Shown here one piece after another: positions 38,580-52,900 of a stretch of 64,000 nt of DNA. Source of the DNA: Tritrichomonas musculus (Eukaryota > Parabasalia > Tritrichomonadida > Tritrichomonadidae); contig JAPFFF010000004.1 in NCBI GenBank assembly GCA_039105265.1, positions 1,550,001-1,614,000 on the forward strand, read 5' to 3'. The notes below the pieces were generated by a model that saw nothing but the letters and a program-made list of their open reading frames with translations, made no database searches and was not told where the DNA came from. Position numbers and translations under genes: made by a program. How positions within the stretch are numbered: the stretch's first letter is position 1; each line of letters starts with the position of its first letter.

Positions 38580-39848
38580 ATGAAAGATCCAGTTCCAGAA
38601 CAACCAAAATATACTCGATGGCAAAAAGCATGGCCTTTACTTCTATTTTTGATACTCGGTATCCTTAATGTTTTCTCAATGAAATTCTCATATGTTATTG
38701 AAGCAAAAGGATTAGATAAATATGGTGTACACGCTTTTCAAAAGCCATGGTTTATTACAATGATGACATTTTTTGGACAATCTCTAGCAACATTTCTCTA
38801 TATGATTTTGAAAATTGACAAATTCCACAAGCTAACAGATTTTATTAAGATAACTGATTTAAGTTTCATTAATTTTTGCGAATTTGCGATTCCTGCAATT
38901 GCTGACGTATTCGAAGGCATTATATCAGCTGTTACTATTGCCTATATTGGCGCATCCATCGATTCGATGATGAAGTCGTGCACTTTAATTGGTGTTTCTC
39001 TCATTTCCAGATTCTTTTTCAAAAAACATTTCAAGAAATATCAATGGACTGGTATATTCCTCGTTATTGGAGCTTTAATACTTGTTGGCGCTGCTGGTAT
39101 TATTAATGCTCACTTATCATCAACCATCAAAGCTTCAGCTGGTGTTGCTGCTGTTATTATAATATTGAAAATTATTAGCCAAATTGGTTATTCAATTAAA
39201 ATTTCTTACGAAGAATACTTTACACAAGTTAAACATTATCATCCAATTATGGTTTCAGGCCTTGAAGGTTGTTGGTGCACAATTATCTCTGCTTTTATAT
39301 GCATGCCAATTGCACAACATATGCCAGGCACAGAAGGCAATGGAATCCGCGAAGATACAATTGATACATTTGAAATGACAAAAAATTCGGCAGCTCTTTC
39401 AATATTAGTAGTAATTATCTTCCTTTTAGGATTCTTTTACAGCATTGCTTCAATTACTCTTATTCAAAGGACATCTGCTGTTGTAAGAAGTCTTTGGGAA
39501 GCATTTAGAACATTTTTAATCTGGGTTATTCAATTTATTGTTTTCTATACATTCAGGACAAATGATACTCTGTATCCGTATAGATTGGCTGGCGAAGAAT
39601 GGGTTAATGGGTCTTACTTAAAAGCGGTTGGATTCATCATATTAATATTTGGTATTTGTTGTTATCACAAACTTCCGAAGTATCCGTGCTTCAATTATGA
39701 AGAAGAAGAAGAGGTACACGATCAAAGTGAAACCACATGTGAAAATGCAAAAGTTGCTCTTTCACCTTTAATTGATGAAGATGAACCACCTAAAATAAAT
39801 CACAATAAAGATGAAGATTCAGTTTCAAGTGAAGATGGTGGCAAATAA
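38580..39848 (+). CDS. SLC35F6-like transporter (drug/metabolite transporter superfamily), 422 aa
   Basis: About ten membrane spans. Family-like stretches include ILNVFSMKFSYVIEAKG near the N-terminus and AYIGASIDSMMKSCTLIGVSLISRFFFKKH (compare MTSASSFQMLRGAVIIFTGLFS in SLC35F6). Later stretches are IGYSIKISYEEYFTQVKHYHPIMVSGLEG (compare IQMVLEEKFVYKHNVHPLRAVGTEG) and TSAVVRSLWEAFRTFLIWVIQF. The acidic C-terminal tail is cytosolic. Members move nucleotide sugars or related metabolites across endomembranes; the substrate here is unknown. Confidence 0.85.
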   Translation: MKDPVPEQPKYTRWQKAWPLLLFLILGILNVFSMKFSYVIEAKGLDKYGVHAFQKPWFITMMTFFGQSLATFLYMILKIDKFHKLTDFIKITDLSFINFCEFAIPAIADVFEGIISAVTIAYIGASIDSMMKSCTLIGVSLISRFFFKKHFKKYQWTGIFLVIGALILVGAAGIINAHLSSTIKASAGVAAVIIILKIISQIGYSIKISYEEYFTQVKHYHPIMVSGLEGCWCTIISAFICMPIAQHMPGTEGNGIREDTIDTFEMTKNSAALSILVVIIFLLGFFYSIASITLIQRTSAVVRSLWEAFRTFLIWVIQFIVFYTFRTNDTLYPYRLAGEEWVNGSYLKAVGFIILIFGICCYHKLPKYPCFNYEEEEEVHDQSETTCENAKVALSPLIDEDEPPKINHNKDEDSVSSEDGGK

Positions 39849-40905
39849 TAGATAACAATAATTTAAATGTGATTTTGTTTATAAAAATGTAATAAAAAAT
39901 TAATTGTTTTATTGAATCACATTTATGTTGACGAATTTTATATATTAAGAGGTTTCTTATTAATAAATTATATTTCTTAATTTCTTTTTTTTCTTTGATT
40001 TGTTGATTACAATTTCTTTTATAATGGAATTAAATTTCATTCTTTTTCCTAAAGGACGATTTAGTCAAATTATAAAATCTAATAAATAAATAAAATATGA
40101 ATTAGATTATTATTATTCATTCCCTTATTATCTAAAATAAATATTCATTTCCTTATTTAATCATAAAATATATGACAAATTGCAAATAAAATCAAAAAAT
40201 CCAATTTTATACTTGAAAATAAAAAGCAAGAAAGAAATTTTAGAAAAAAATCTCAATAAAAAAGATCGATTATTTTTAAACATATTAAAAAGAAAAAAAT
40301 TATTTCCCCCTCACATTAACCTTCTTATAATTTAAATCCTAAAGGTTTCAAATTTACAAACGATTGAAAAATATGCTTTTGAATTACAAAATGGGATATA
40401 TATTATAGTTTCCCGATATATCACAATTTTACTGAAAAAAACATTGCCACCGTCTTTGTATTTAATATCATTCTTCAACAATAAAGCAAATTTAAAAAGA
40501 AACCCAAACAAACCAACTTTTTTTTGCACCATTCACTGTTATTGTCAGAATCAATTGAAAAAGTGAAATATATGGATAATTATCAGTTGAAAAAGTTATG
40601 ATGACATTCATCAGAAAATTGAATTCATCAGAAAATTGAATCATACTCCTGAAAAAAAAGTTCCTACTTTTTTTTTCATTTAATTCTCAATTTGGATTTT
40701 CAAGAGAAATTGTGAATCATGCCAATAACGAACATCCGTAAACAGTAAGTTTTAATTTATATATCAAAGCCAAAAAACATGTTTTATGCATCAAGCACCA
40801 CACAAATATTGCTTTGAAAAATTGTTGCTAGTTTCAAAATAATAAAAAATAAAAGTAAATTATCTATAAATAATATTTACAAATATCTATAATAATAATA
40901 ATAAA
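39849..40905. other. AT-rich convergent intergenic region
   Basis: About 1 kb between the convergent transporter and dynein genes. It is unusually long for a convergent pair. It has a small direct repeat of TTCATCAGAAAATTGAA near 40609-40641 and no supported gene. A 66-codon minus frame at 40332-40532 was not called. Confidence 0.5.
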
Positions 40906-43900
40906 TTACAAAATTTGCTTTGGAACCCTACAAAAGAAAGACATTCCTGATTTCAAAAGATGTTCAGTGTTTTCAAGAGTTGGGAACTCCAAATTCCACA
41001 CGAAATTTGTAGAAATGCCATTTTCCACATTAAATGCTTCTTTATCAACGTCCATTGAGTCGACCAAAGCTTGATGATATAATGGAATTTCAAACATTTC
41101 TCCTTTCACCTTTAATCGATCAAATATGTTTTCATTTTCACTTTTTTGTTCTTCTTGTTTCTTTTCTTTATCAATTATCACTATTTGTGCAATTAATAAA
41201 TTAATTTCTTGAAAAGGGGAACCTTTCTGCTCTTTAATAGACTCAACAAAGCCATTTTCATAAATTCCCAAGCCAAGTGACAAACCCTTCAAAGACAAGG
41301 TACCTGAATGTTGCTTTTGGGGAGCCTCAGAGAGCTCGAACAAAGAATTTTCAGTAATATGAAATTCATATTTCATCTTATCGACTGAAATGTTACTATC
41401 AATGGCAAATTGAAGGATATAAGATTGAAATAGTAACTTTGGATTGAAAAAGTAACGAACATCGTACACAGATAAATTAGTATTTTTAATCATCTTCATC
41501 AATTGTCGATGTGAAGCAGCCATAAAGCTAACAAGTTCATCCAGGCTACGAGAAATCCAGAAATTTGACATTTTCGCCCATTCATGTGGAATCAGATTAT
41601 GATTAACCAGATATCCTTTTTTCGAGACGAGTCCTCTAACGAACTCGTTAGATATAAAATCCAACTCGCTTTTAACGTACAATATTACTGAATTCAGTTT
41701 TTCAACCTCTGACAACAGGAAGACTCCAAAAACCGTTGTAAATTTTGAATGGTCTCCGGTACCAATTTTTTTGGGCAAAGCGGCGGTTAAGTTCTCAATT
41801 TTTATCAAAGCATTTTCAAAATTGAAATTGAAAGCAAGTGTATTTCTATCAAAGAAAGTACCGAACTTGACATTTTTCGGTTTTTCTTTTTCGTCATTTT
41901 TATCTTTTTCTTTCAATTTTTTGTCATTTTTTTGAGAACTTTTTTTATCGTTAAAAACCGCAATAAACCGCAAACCGCTTTTTGTAGAAGATATTTTTCC
42001 TTTGTTTGTTTGAAAAATATTTTTTCTCATGAATTTCAAAAATGGTGAAGCTACCCAGTTTGCCATGTTCCAATTCCGAATTGAACGCGCGTAAACGCCG
42101 AGAATTTCGGGCGACGAAAAGACGGGGAGAAGTTGGGCCGCCTGGATGAAACTAGAGATTGGACCGTCGGGAGGCAATTGCCATTTATTTCTATTTTTCA
42201 CCACTACGTTTTCATCTGCAATTGAAAAGTCGTCGTCGGTGACATTTGCTGGCAAAATTTGCTTCATGAAAGACGAGATGATTTCTCGATCTTTCAACTC
42301 AGGAACGAAAGCAAAAGACAGCCTCAACAACTGGTCACGGAAGTCGGAGAGAGAAATTTTATTTTCAGTCTTGTCATTGATATATCGAAGTATATCAATG
42401 GAGTCCGAAATGACCATGTTATTCGGGAGCTCTTTACTTGCGAAACCGAAAGGTTTAACAAAGTGTCTGAATTCAATGAGAGCGAACAACAAAGAAGTGG
42501 CGAAAGAAATCTTTTTCATTTCTTTTGAGTTCAAAGACGCCTTCATTGTAGCTCCATAAATCTGTACCATTTGAAGCATCAATGAACGAATGTTTGGGAA
42601 GTTATCAAGAGCGATTCTTTTGCATCTAACAAGCATCGTTGGCGAGATATATTCCACTGAAGATGCAATGATGATTAGACGAAAGTTAGTGTTGACTGAG
42701 TTGGTCATCATTTGTGCAGTTATGTCAGAAAGCATCGCTCCAGCAGCAACTGAAGGATTTGAATAATAAATTAATACAATGCTTCCTCTATTTTGAGAAT
42801 TCGTAATTAATCTTTTAATCTCTTTGATTTGTTCGAGATCATTTGTTAATGAAATAACATCAATGTTATCATTCTTGAATCGTTGAGATATGAAATAGAG
42901 AACCATTGACGTCGGATCAACTCCTTCTTGAGGAACAATGATTGTTGGATACGAAGCTGAACTAGTCAAAATAGAATCAGCTTGAAAATGTGAAAAAAAT
43001 GATGAATAGTCAGGTCCGTAATTTTCTACAATAAAACGTGACATGTAATGAAATAGATTAATTACATTGGTGTAAGTAAGATGATCAAAAGCTTCTTCAG
43101 TTAATTTGTTTTTAACTTTGTCTTTATCTTTGGTTAAGTATTCACAATTAGATTTACTAACTTCATCTTGGATGTGTCTTAATATCTTCAATAATTCAGT
43201 GTCATTGTATTTATTGCAGTTCGAATGCGAACGTGAGAAGAAACCTGACATGAACATGAAAAAGAAGACGTCTTTGTAAGGGATTTTATTCGATACAAAT
43301 TCAAATGTCATGTGAATTAATGAACTATTTAATATCGAATGCTGATCGGCTGATAAAATGCCCGCATGGAGACCTTCATTGCTAAAAGCATTGTTGATTT
43401 GTCGGGTGTAATTATGAAATGAAAAAGCTGCCATTTTATTAATTAATGGAACATCACGTGACATGACTTTCCAAAAGTCATGACAAAGTTTAACATGAGA
43501 CAAAAATGGATTCATCATTTGATTATATTCATCAAGAAGACTTGCAAAATTAGGTGGATTATTCAATAATTTCAAACATTTGTCTTTCGATTGAATAAAT
43601 TGTTCTATCGTTTCATCATCATTCAAAAAGTCATATTTTGAATTCGAATGTTGTGTTGCAACGATATCTGACAATATTCCAATTGTTTCATGCTCATAAT
43701 CATATAAATCAATCTTGTATTCAAACATTTTCGTCTTCATTTCTTTAACTTTTTGTGATAATTCAGGATTAAAGAAATCAAGGAAAACATTCGTGATTAT
43801 TTCATTCGATGATATTAATGATGTTGATGAGACATCAATTAATGTGACTCGTGCTAATAAAGCATCAGATATTCGACTTGCATTAGATACAGGCGATGTT

Positions 43901-46900
43901 AAATAAAGTTTAAATTTTTGATCCCAAGTGACGAGTTTTGAACCGACTCGAATTTCAAGTGACATTTTTGGTTCTACTGTGAAATTATCAAGTGATAACA
44001 AAGATGAAATTACAGGATTTAAATCATCAACATCAGTAACAACTAATGTCTTTCCATCTGACAAAGCAGAAGAAACAATTGTATCTAAATTCGAACAATA
44101 TTGAGAAACAGTTACTAATTTCTTATGCTTAATACCATTCATGATGTAATTTAATACGATTCCATCAGGATCAATGATCAAAGGTGTTCGAAGTGTAGAT
44201 GTTGCATGATGAGCGTCAATTGATGCTTCTTGACATTTATCAATATGATCATAAGGAGAAGCTGCAATGAAACGTTTTTTAATGTCTTCTAAAGGTTGTT
44301 TATCATAATTGGTTTCTATTCCATTTTTTGTTAAATATTCAACTAACATTTCTAATGATTTCTTCCTCGTTTCAAGAGACATTCCACCACAATAAACCAA
44401 ATAGAAAGCAAATATTATTGAATTTCCAATAATTTTATTTCGATCACTCATGAATTCTTTTGATTCTTTATTCCAACGTTCTGAAAGTTGATCAATTTTA
44501 TTAAAAAGAATATTAATTGTCCTTTTTCTTGAATTTATTTGTTTATATTCTTTCTCCATTTGTTTCTTAGATTCAGCAGCTTGTTCCAAAGCTTGATTTT
44601 CACTTTCTAATGATTGCTCAACTTGGTCAATTGAAAGTAATTCACTTTCCATTGTTTCATTAAATTCATCCAATTCTTTCTTTTTTTCTTCAAGTAATGA
44701 ATTCAACTCTTTTGCTTGAATTTTAAGTCTATTCAATTCACAAACAGCATGAATCCAATCATAAAGAACACGAAGTGCTGGTGCTGAATTCTCTAGACTT
44801 GTAGGATTCAAATCAGGCTGTTCAAAATAAGGCAAAACTTGTGATAAAAGATTAGGTGTTATTGTCATATGCGTCACTTTTGCTATGATTGTTTTAACAA
44901 AATGTGGATCCATTAATAGTTTTTTACCTCCATTTTCATACGATGGTCTTAAATCGAGGAAAAGGCAAAAAATTTCTAAAAGAAGTTGAAGTGAATGTGG
45001 TGGTGCGATTGCAGTTATTCGAATTGTTTCAATTTCATTCTGTTTCAAATGTTCAACTGCTTTTTGATACTTAGAAATACTTGGTTCTAAATCAACACGA
45101 TCAGTTTTTAATTTTTTAATTTTATTTTCAATTTCTTGAACTTCTTCAGTACGACTCTTTAATTCATGTTCAACTTTTTCTCTTCGTGAGTTAATCGTCT
45201 CTTTTCGAGTGGCATACGAAGAATGGAATGAATCAGAATCACCTTGTAATTTATGAAGTGCTGGTGTTATTGCATCAAGACGTTTTTCAATCAAATGTGA
45301 CTCATTCTCAAGTTGTGCAATAACAGTCAAAGCACTCGTAATATTCTCATTTTTAATGTTTATATCTTGAAAATCGGATGCTGCAAAATGAGCAAAAGTG
45401 TCAACGAAATCATAAAATTGATTCGTGTGAATTTTGACAGATAATTTATATGCAATATCTGGCACTTTTGGTAAAACTTTCAATAATAAAGGAGTTGAAG
45501 TACCAACAACTTTCTTTGTTTGACTGTTTTCAATTGCTCCTAAAGCAATTTCAGACAATGCTTGTCTTGATTCCGGATTAAATAAAATAGTAGTAAAACT
45601 ATTATAATTGATTTCATAATTAATATCAGATGATTTTGAAATAACAACATGAACATTCATTCTGACAAGACTAGTTAATGCTTGAACAGTGTTATTTCGT
45701 TGTTTGTAAGTTAAGTTGTGCGATGTTGATAATCTTTCATATAATTCTTCAATTGCTCCTTTATTAAAAATAGAAAGAAAATCAAAATTAATGATACAAT
45801 CACAAACAATTCTAACTTCTTTTTCATTCTTGTTATTGGCTCTCATGAAAATGACGGATCTTTTTTGTTGTATTGCTGCATTAGAAATAACATCTTTAAG
45901 AATACCCATAATAACCGTTTTTCGGTCATTAAAAGATAACAACTCTTCAGGTGTTGGATCAGCAATATAAACAAAATCACATTCACACATATGTGCAACG
46001 AAACGTGTCATTGAATACCTTCCACTTCCAGTTCTTCCTTCCAAAATGACATTCCTTCCAGGACAAGAAATCGCTTGATAAAGAAGGGACCATTCAATGA
46101 CAACATGAGGAGTAAAACGAAGGACAATTTTTTCAGTTGATGTCATATTATAAAGAATTAATTTATCTTTCAATGTTTTTATAATTGAATGCATTGGATT
46201 CTTTTCTATTTTAACTTCAAATGATTTACTATCACGCCTTAAATTATATTGTGAATAAATAAGTGTTTTTCGTGATAAAAAATGATTTAAAATTTGTGTT
46301 TCCGTTTCATCTTTACATTCACTTTGAAAGATAAAAGTAATTTTTTCAGCAATGTCTGATTTATCAAAACGATGCAAAGTTCCAAAAAATAAATCAGAAA
46401 GTAATGCTGCTATTCGAGTTGAGTTATCTCTTTTATCTTCAATGAAACATAAAGTTGAAATGGCTAAAAGAAGATCATGAAAAAGTGAAACTCGTGGATA
46501 TTGATCAATGACCATTGATGCGGTTTTTATTATTGATTCAGTTTCACTTTCTTCATAACCGTAAGTTGTCAATATTTTATTGATAACAAATGTTGATGTT
46601 GTCACAGTAACAGGCTCAAGTTGAATTGGACAAAAATGAACAAGAAAACGTGATGGTAATTGTCTATAAGATTGTGTGGTAATGATGATATTAAATTCAT
46701 GAATTTTAGCAAATTCAAAAACTTTTTCATCATTTGGCGAATTTAATGGAAATGTATGACTTGATGTTATCATTCTTAAAAATTCAATTATTTGAACATG
46801 TTGTGGTTTTAAGCCTTCAAAAATTAGAACAAATATTTTGTTGCCAGTGTTCGGTGCTGTTGCTTTACTTATCAATGGTGTATGTGTTGCAATGTATGAA

Positions 46901-49900
46901 ATAATTGACTCAATATCAAGTGTGTCGCTAACATTGATATAAATTGGAATGTATGAATCTTTCTTCGAAAAGAAAATTTGTAAAAATGAAGACTTGCCTG
47001 AACCTGGAGGACCATGAATGATTATATTTTGACGTGTTTTTAATAGCATTTCACACGTTCGAAGTTGTGGCAATAATTGTGCATGACATATTTTAACTTC
47101 ATTTAAAATGAAGGGAAGATGATCGTCTTCTAATTCATTATCTTCATCATCATCAATTCCAATGCCTTCATAAACAACAGGATCATCTAAAATGTGGAAA
47201 TCTAAAGGAACAAGTTTTCCTTTGGTTGACATTGTCATTGAAATCAATGTTGGCTTGTTATAACAGTTCCAAAAAGGATCAGAAACATCAAATCCAATCC
47301 AATTTTCAGGAACTTTTATATCAAATTCTTTACAAAGCCATGAATCAAATTTTTCAATTTGATTAATTTCAAGAATTCCTGAGCAAACTTGAAAGAAGCC
47401 AAAAATAAGAGCCAATTTGATTAACTTTTCATCATCATCATGAATGCCAGACGTCGAAATTAAATAAATTCCAAGAATGGCAGAATAAGAGGTCAAAATA
47501 TCGGTCAAAATAATCGTGCCGCTTTCTAGTCTCTTTGCATATTCAGCATAACAGACGATGTTTGGAGTGTAATAAAGATACTTTATTATTTTAACAGCAA
47601 CATCGTTGAAAACATCTTTAATCAGGTTGCTATGAAGACCTTCAATAAAATGCGAACTTGCCTTGAATGCACGCGTGAATGGAATGCTTGGAAAGGCAAG
47701 ACGACAGACAGGCAAAGCAGGTGAAATTGGCGAAGCTATTTGCAAGTTATGCATGAGTAAAATGCCACATTTCGACAATAAAAGAGGAGTCGCATTACTA
47801 AGGTTACTTGTCTCTAAAATGACGTGAAAAGTGCCATCGTCTCTATATGTATCTAAAGAATTCAACATCATCTTCTTTTCGTGATGTGATCCGATAAATT
47901 GAGACAAAAAGTACGTCACTTCATTTGTCAATTTGCAATCAAGCCTCAATATGTGGTCCTTCTTCGAGATCTTGCAGAGGTAATACAGCGCAGATTGAAA
48001 GAAACCGAAAGAAAAAATGGGTCCATTTGTGGGGTCTTCATAAGCATGACCAAACATCCTCTTAAAACTATCACTTTGAGGGAAAAGTGGAGTGACCAAA
48101 TATGGCTTCGATCCTTTCAATGCAGCCAATACTTCCTTCCTTTCAAAAACTCGCGACAAGGTTGTCAAAACCGTCGTTTTACCACTGTTTGGAGGACCAA
48201 CAATGATGATTGACGTGAATTGATTCAACAACGAAATCAAATGAATCGTCTGCTCACATAGATACGAAATAGGAAGATCAAGAGCCATTCTGTTCAACTC
48301 TTCTTTGATTGCATTTCGAATGACGTCATTAATCAAAGTCAATTTAAAACTTTCAATCTTTGCCATCATGTCATTGGTGTTTGCACCGACTTGGAATGAC
48401 AGATATAAAATTCGTTGAAGTAATGATCTACGAGTTTCATCACAAACACAAATGAATCGTTCATAACAACAATAAACGATAGCAAAATTCATTTCCAAAT
48501 TTAAATGCTCTTTAATCAACTTGTTTGCATTCTCAATTATATCAATAGCATGTGTGATTTCAGAAGGACAACTTCTAACTTGATGAATAACAACTGTTAA
48601 TGATTTAATAAAAGTTGCAAGTTGATTTGAAAGAGAGATGTGTTGTTGACATCCAATTGACATTAATCTAACTTCAATCAATTTCGCCAATGAAGGAGGA
48701 ATTAATGAAATAGGACGAACAAAAGCCTTCAATTGAGGAGGAATATTTTGGGAATTCAAATAATTAACGTTCGCTGTTAAGAAAAAGCGACAACGTCGAT
48801 TAATTTCAACAGGATGATTTTCTATCGTTATCTTTGGAACTTTTGATAAATGTGACGATATGTATACTCGAATTGTATCAAACAAATAACAAAGACTTTT
48901 GTCTTTTAAAGTGTCAACATTAGCAAAAATTAGCCAGGCACCACTCGATATACCGCCGATGAACAGCCTAGAGAGATTAAACTTAGAAAGATCAGGGAAT
49001 GATCGAGCAATATATGCAAAAGCTCCATTCAGACATGCACAACTAGCTAACAATAAATGTTTTCCTGATGAATTCGTTGAATTAAGTAAAGGAACTTTTT
49101 GTTTCATCCAATAAAAAGTTAGGGCTAAAATTGAATCGTCTATCGTAGGTGAATAGACCATGTTCGGAATTTTTCCCCAAAATTCATAACCAAACTCAAA
49201 CTTTTGATCCATGAATTCAATGAAAATTATACTCATGCTGTTTTTTAAAGCTTCATATCGTATCTTGAATAAGTGACTCCATCGAAGTGAATAACTTGAA
49301 TCATCATCAGGATCGTCTTCAAGTAATTTATGTACTTGATCCCTCAATTTAATTAACTGCGTTATTAAACATGAATATTTGTATTCGTTTTCATAGCTTT
49401 TCTCAAGTTCTCTCCGGATATCGCTAACTCGTTTGTTGATTTTGAATTCATAATCTTTCAATGATTGCGGATCTTTTTCGAGCGATGAAAGACATTGTTC
49501 TACGTCGTTAGTAAAGTCCGCATGCAATGCTATAAGTTGAATATATGGTGATGTTTTATTAGCCCATTCTAGAAAAGTTTCACTTTCACGTAATATTTTG
49601 ATTGATTCAATTATTTGCGTTTTCACTGATAATTGCATCTCTTGAAGAAGCTTTTTTATCCAGATGTGCATCTGGCCTTTGCACATAACAGGATGCTCAA
49701 ACCTAAACGATGTACCATCATCTCCAATCAAACCATAAATTTGCAAAGGTTGAAAAGTATTTTTAATTTCAATTTCTTCAATTATATTTTCATCTTTGGT
49801 AGTTTCATTATTTGCATTTTCACTATTTGTATTCTCATCTTTTGTATTTTCATCTTTTGCATTTTCATTATTTACATTTTCATCTTGTGTATTTTCATTA

Positions 49901-52900
49901 TTTTCATCATTTGTATTTTTATCCTTTTTGTTTTCATCTTGTTGTTGTTCTTGGTTTTCAATTGCTTTTTTGACTTCTTTCTTTTCATTTACATTTGAAA
50001 TAATTCCAGAAACATTCATGAAAATTTTGGGCAAATTTTGGAGCAAGTAAGTGTAGTTTGTTACCGATGTTGCAATTACCAAAACCTCTTGATTACTCAA
50101 GAAGCAAAGACGAGGAGAGCTGAATCTTTTAGCATCAATAAATTTACCAAGTGATGCCAAAATAGCCTCCATTGTTATATTATTTTCATTCAACACAAGA
50201 AGCAAAGAAGGATAAGTTGCAACCATAAACAAACGAGGATCTTTCAAAGTGAATCTTGCAATAGCCAACCATTTACGCTGAACACTTGAGAATTTATTTG
50301 CCTGATGAGGAAGGATTGACTTTGCCTCATCCATTGAAAACAAAGCTGACAAAATCACCCAATTCAATTGAAATAACTGCCATGCTTCAATAATTTGAGA
50401 TAAATTTTCAAGTGTTGAATAAAGACTCGTAACAGATTCTTGAATTCCTTGAACATAAGGAAATGACAACATTTTATTCAATGTTACTAAAGTGTCTTGA
50501 ATTTCAACCAACAAAGGTTCTGTTGGACCTAAAAGAAGAGTTTCTTCAGTCATTTTTGAAGGTGAATCAGCCAATGGAATTTGAACTTTATTCCAATAAT
50601 TCGTAATTGACATGAATTCAGATTCAAGTTCAGATTCTCCTTGAGAAGTTGCTGTAATTTCAGCAATTTTATCACGTGCTCTTAAAATTCCCAAATTCAT
50701 TAATTCTTCAATCGTAATATCATCATGATAAGCATTTTGACGATCACATGCTTCAAAAAGCATGTTCCAATGTCTTAATTGCATCTTTCCAAACGCCAAA
50801 AGTTCGAGTTGTTCAACGAAAGGAGCAGTTTCTTGAATCTTCATGATCAACTCATTCAAAATAGGATAATTTTGAGGATTATCAACTTCTCTTTGAAGCA
50901 ATGAAGCTTTATCTTTTAAACTTTCTATATCAACACGAAATTTCTTCATGTTGATTTGTGCAAAAGGAACATGTGTCATTGTTCTTACAATTTGGTTCCA
51001 TTGTTGAAGGGCCTCGAAAAGATCGACGGCTAAATGAGCACTTTTTATTAATTTATCAAAAGAATTAAATTTGTTAATTTCAATTCCCATGACAGACTGT
51101 TGATACACAATTGTTTCAACACGTGAACGAAGCTTCTCAATTTTTTCACATAATTTTTGAGCATGTGGCAAATTTGAATCAACGTCAGCTTCTTTGATTG
51201 ACACCGGAATAGAAGATGCTTTATCTTGATATTTTCTAATTCGGCCTTCGATTTGTCTTAACGAACCTTTCAATGCATCAGTGAACATTCCAAGACAATC
51301 ATCTCTAGTTATCTGTGCTGTAGTTTGGTCAGTTATAAAAATACTGTAAACAGCATGGACAGTATTTTGAGTATGAACGAAACCGAATTCATCGAATAAT
51401 TTAAACATTTTATCAATGAATTCAATATCTTCTTTAATTTGTGGCAAAACTTCAATTGTCTTTTGAAAAACAGCACAAAAAGCAACATAATCATCAAGCG
51501 TTTGTGGAACAATTTTTAATTTAGTTGAATAATATTTTAACGCATTAGTTAAAAGCCATATTTTTCTAGTTGTCAAATTAGTGATTAATTCTTGAAGTTC
51601 TAAAACTGAACGTTGTGGAATTGGAATTAATGCTGCTTTTAATCCATGCGCATCAATATAAATGGCTCCACGAACTGCACCACTTCGTAATCCATTGACT
51701 CTTTTGATTTCTTCTCGATATTTTTCAATATCTTGAGCAACTCTGTTGAAATCAACAACTGGTTGTTCGTCAGAATGGACTAAGAAGTCATCAGGTGGTT
51801 CTCCGGAATGGAGATGTGTCACATTATCAAAAGTGAGGGGACCCTCATATTTTTTGCCACTTTTTGTGAAGACATAATCACGAATGTCCCAAGTTTTTCC
51901 AATTTTAAAAATTGGATAAAAATCAGCAAATGTTTGTGAGAACAAAAATGCTTCTTTATATGAATTGGATACAATTTCAGTTATATGCTGCTTAACCGTT
52001 TTTAAAACGGTTGAGCATGTCATAAGTTGACTGAAATTTGGTCCTTCGCTGAAAAGTATAGCTACATCAGAGCCGTTGTCACGTAAAAACTGTTGCAATC
52101 GTGACTGATAAAGAAGCCTCGGAAGCTTATTCAACGTGTTCACTGAATTATCAAGAGAATCAGAAATGGCTTCAATTAAATCATCGTGTTTTGGATTGAA
52201 TGCAACTTGACCTTCTTCATCAAATAAAACTTCAACTTGAAAGACGTTAGAATTCGGTTGTGAAACGTTATTATCAGCATTGGTCCAACATTTAATACAA
52301 CCGTCAACTAAAGTCTCTAGAAGCATGTAGTCAATCATTCGAATATAACCGCCAATCCTCTCAATTTCACTATTTACATTTTTTGTGTTTTCTAGACGTT
52401 TTTCAGCTTTGGTCTTCTCGAGAACGAGAAGTTGATTAAGATTTGGATTCCTTCGTTTGATTTGAGGAAAATCTGAATCTTGAACTTGAACAAGTTGAGG
52501 ATCTGAAATATCAATATATAATTGACATATCTTATTTGTAGTTTCTTCAATGAAATCTGAGTAATCATTCTTTAATTGATAATTGTTCCTGTAACTGAGA
52601 TCTTTGAACTCTTCTAACTTGTATTTTCGTTGCGAATTAAATGTGATTAGTAAATTTCGTAACATTTCGTATGGTTCAAGTTGAAGATTGTAAAATTCAA
52701 GTGATTGTTTGAAAAAAGCGGAATTTCGGAAAAATGGATGTGATAAAGCTTTGTTCCCAAGTGAATTATATCGCTGCTGTTTGACAAAATTACGCCATAT
52801 TCGAAATGATTTCCAATAAAAAAAATTAGAAAAAAGTTTGAGTTTTCGAAGAGTGTCATAATTCGATTTTTGATTGGCCCAGACAGCAAGGGAAACCGTT

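Noticed and set aside
40332-40532. Minus-strand 66-codon frame downstream of dynein
   Set aside because: Located in AT-rich spacer, with no family resemblance and no initiator-like site at a suitable distance.
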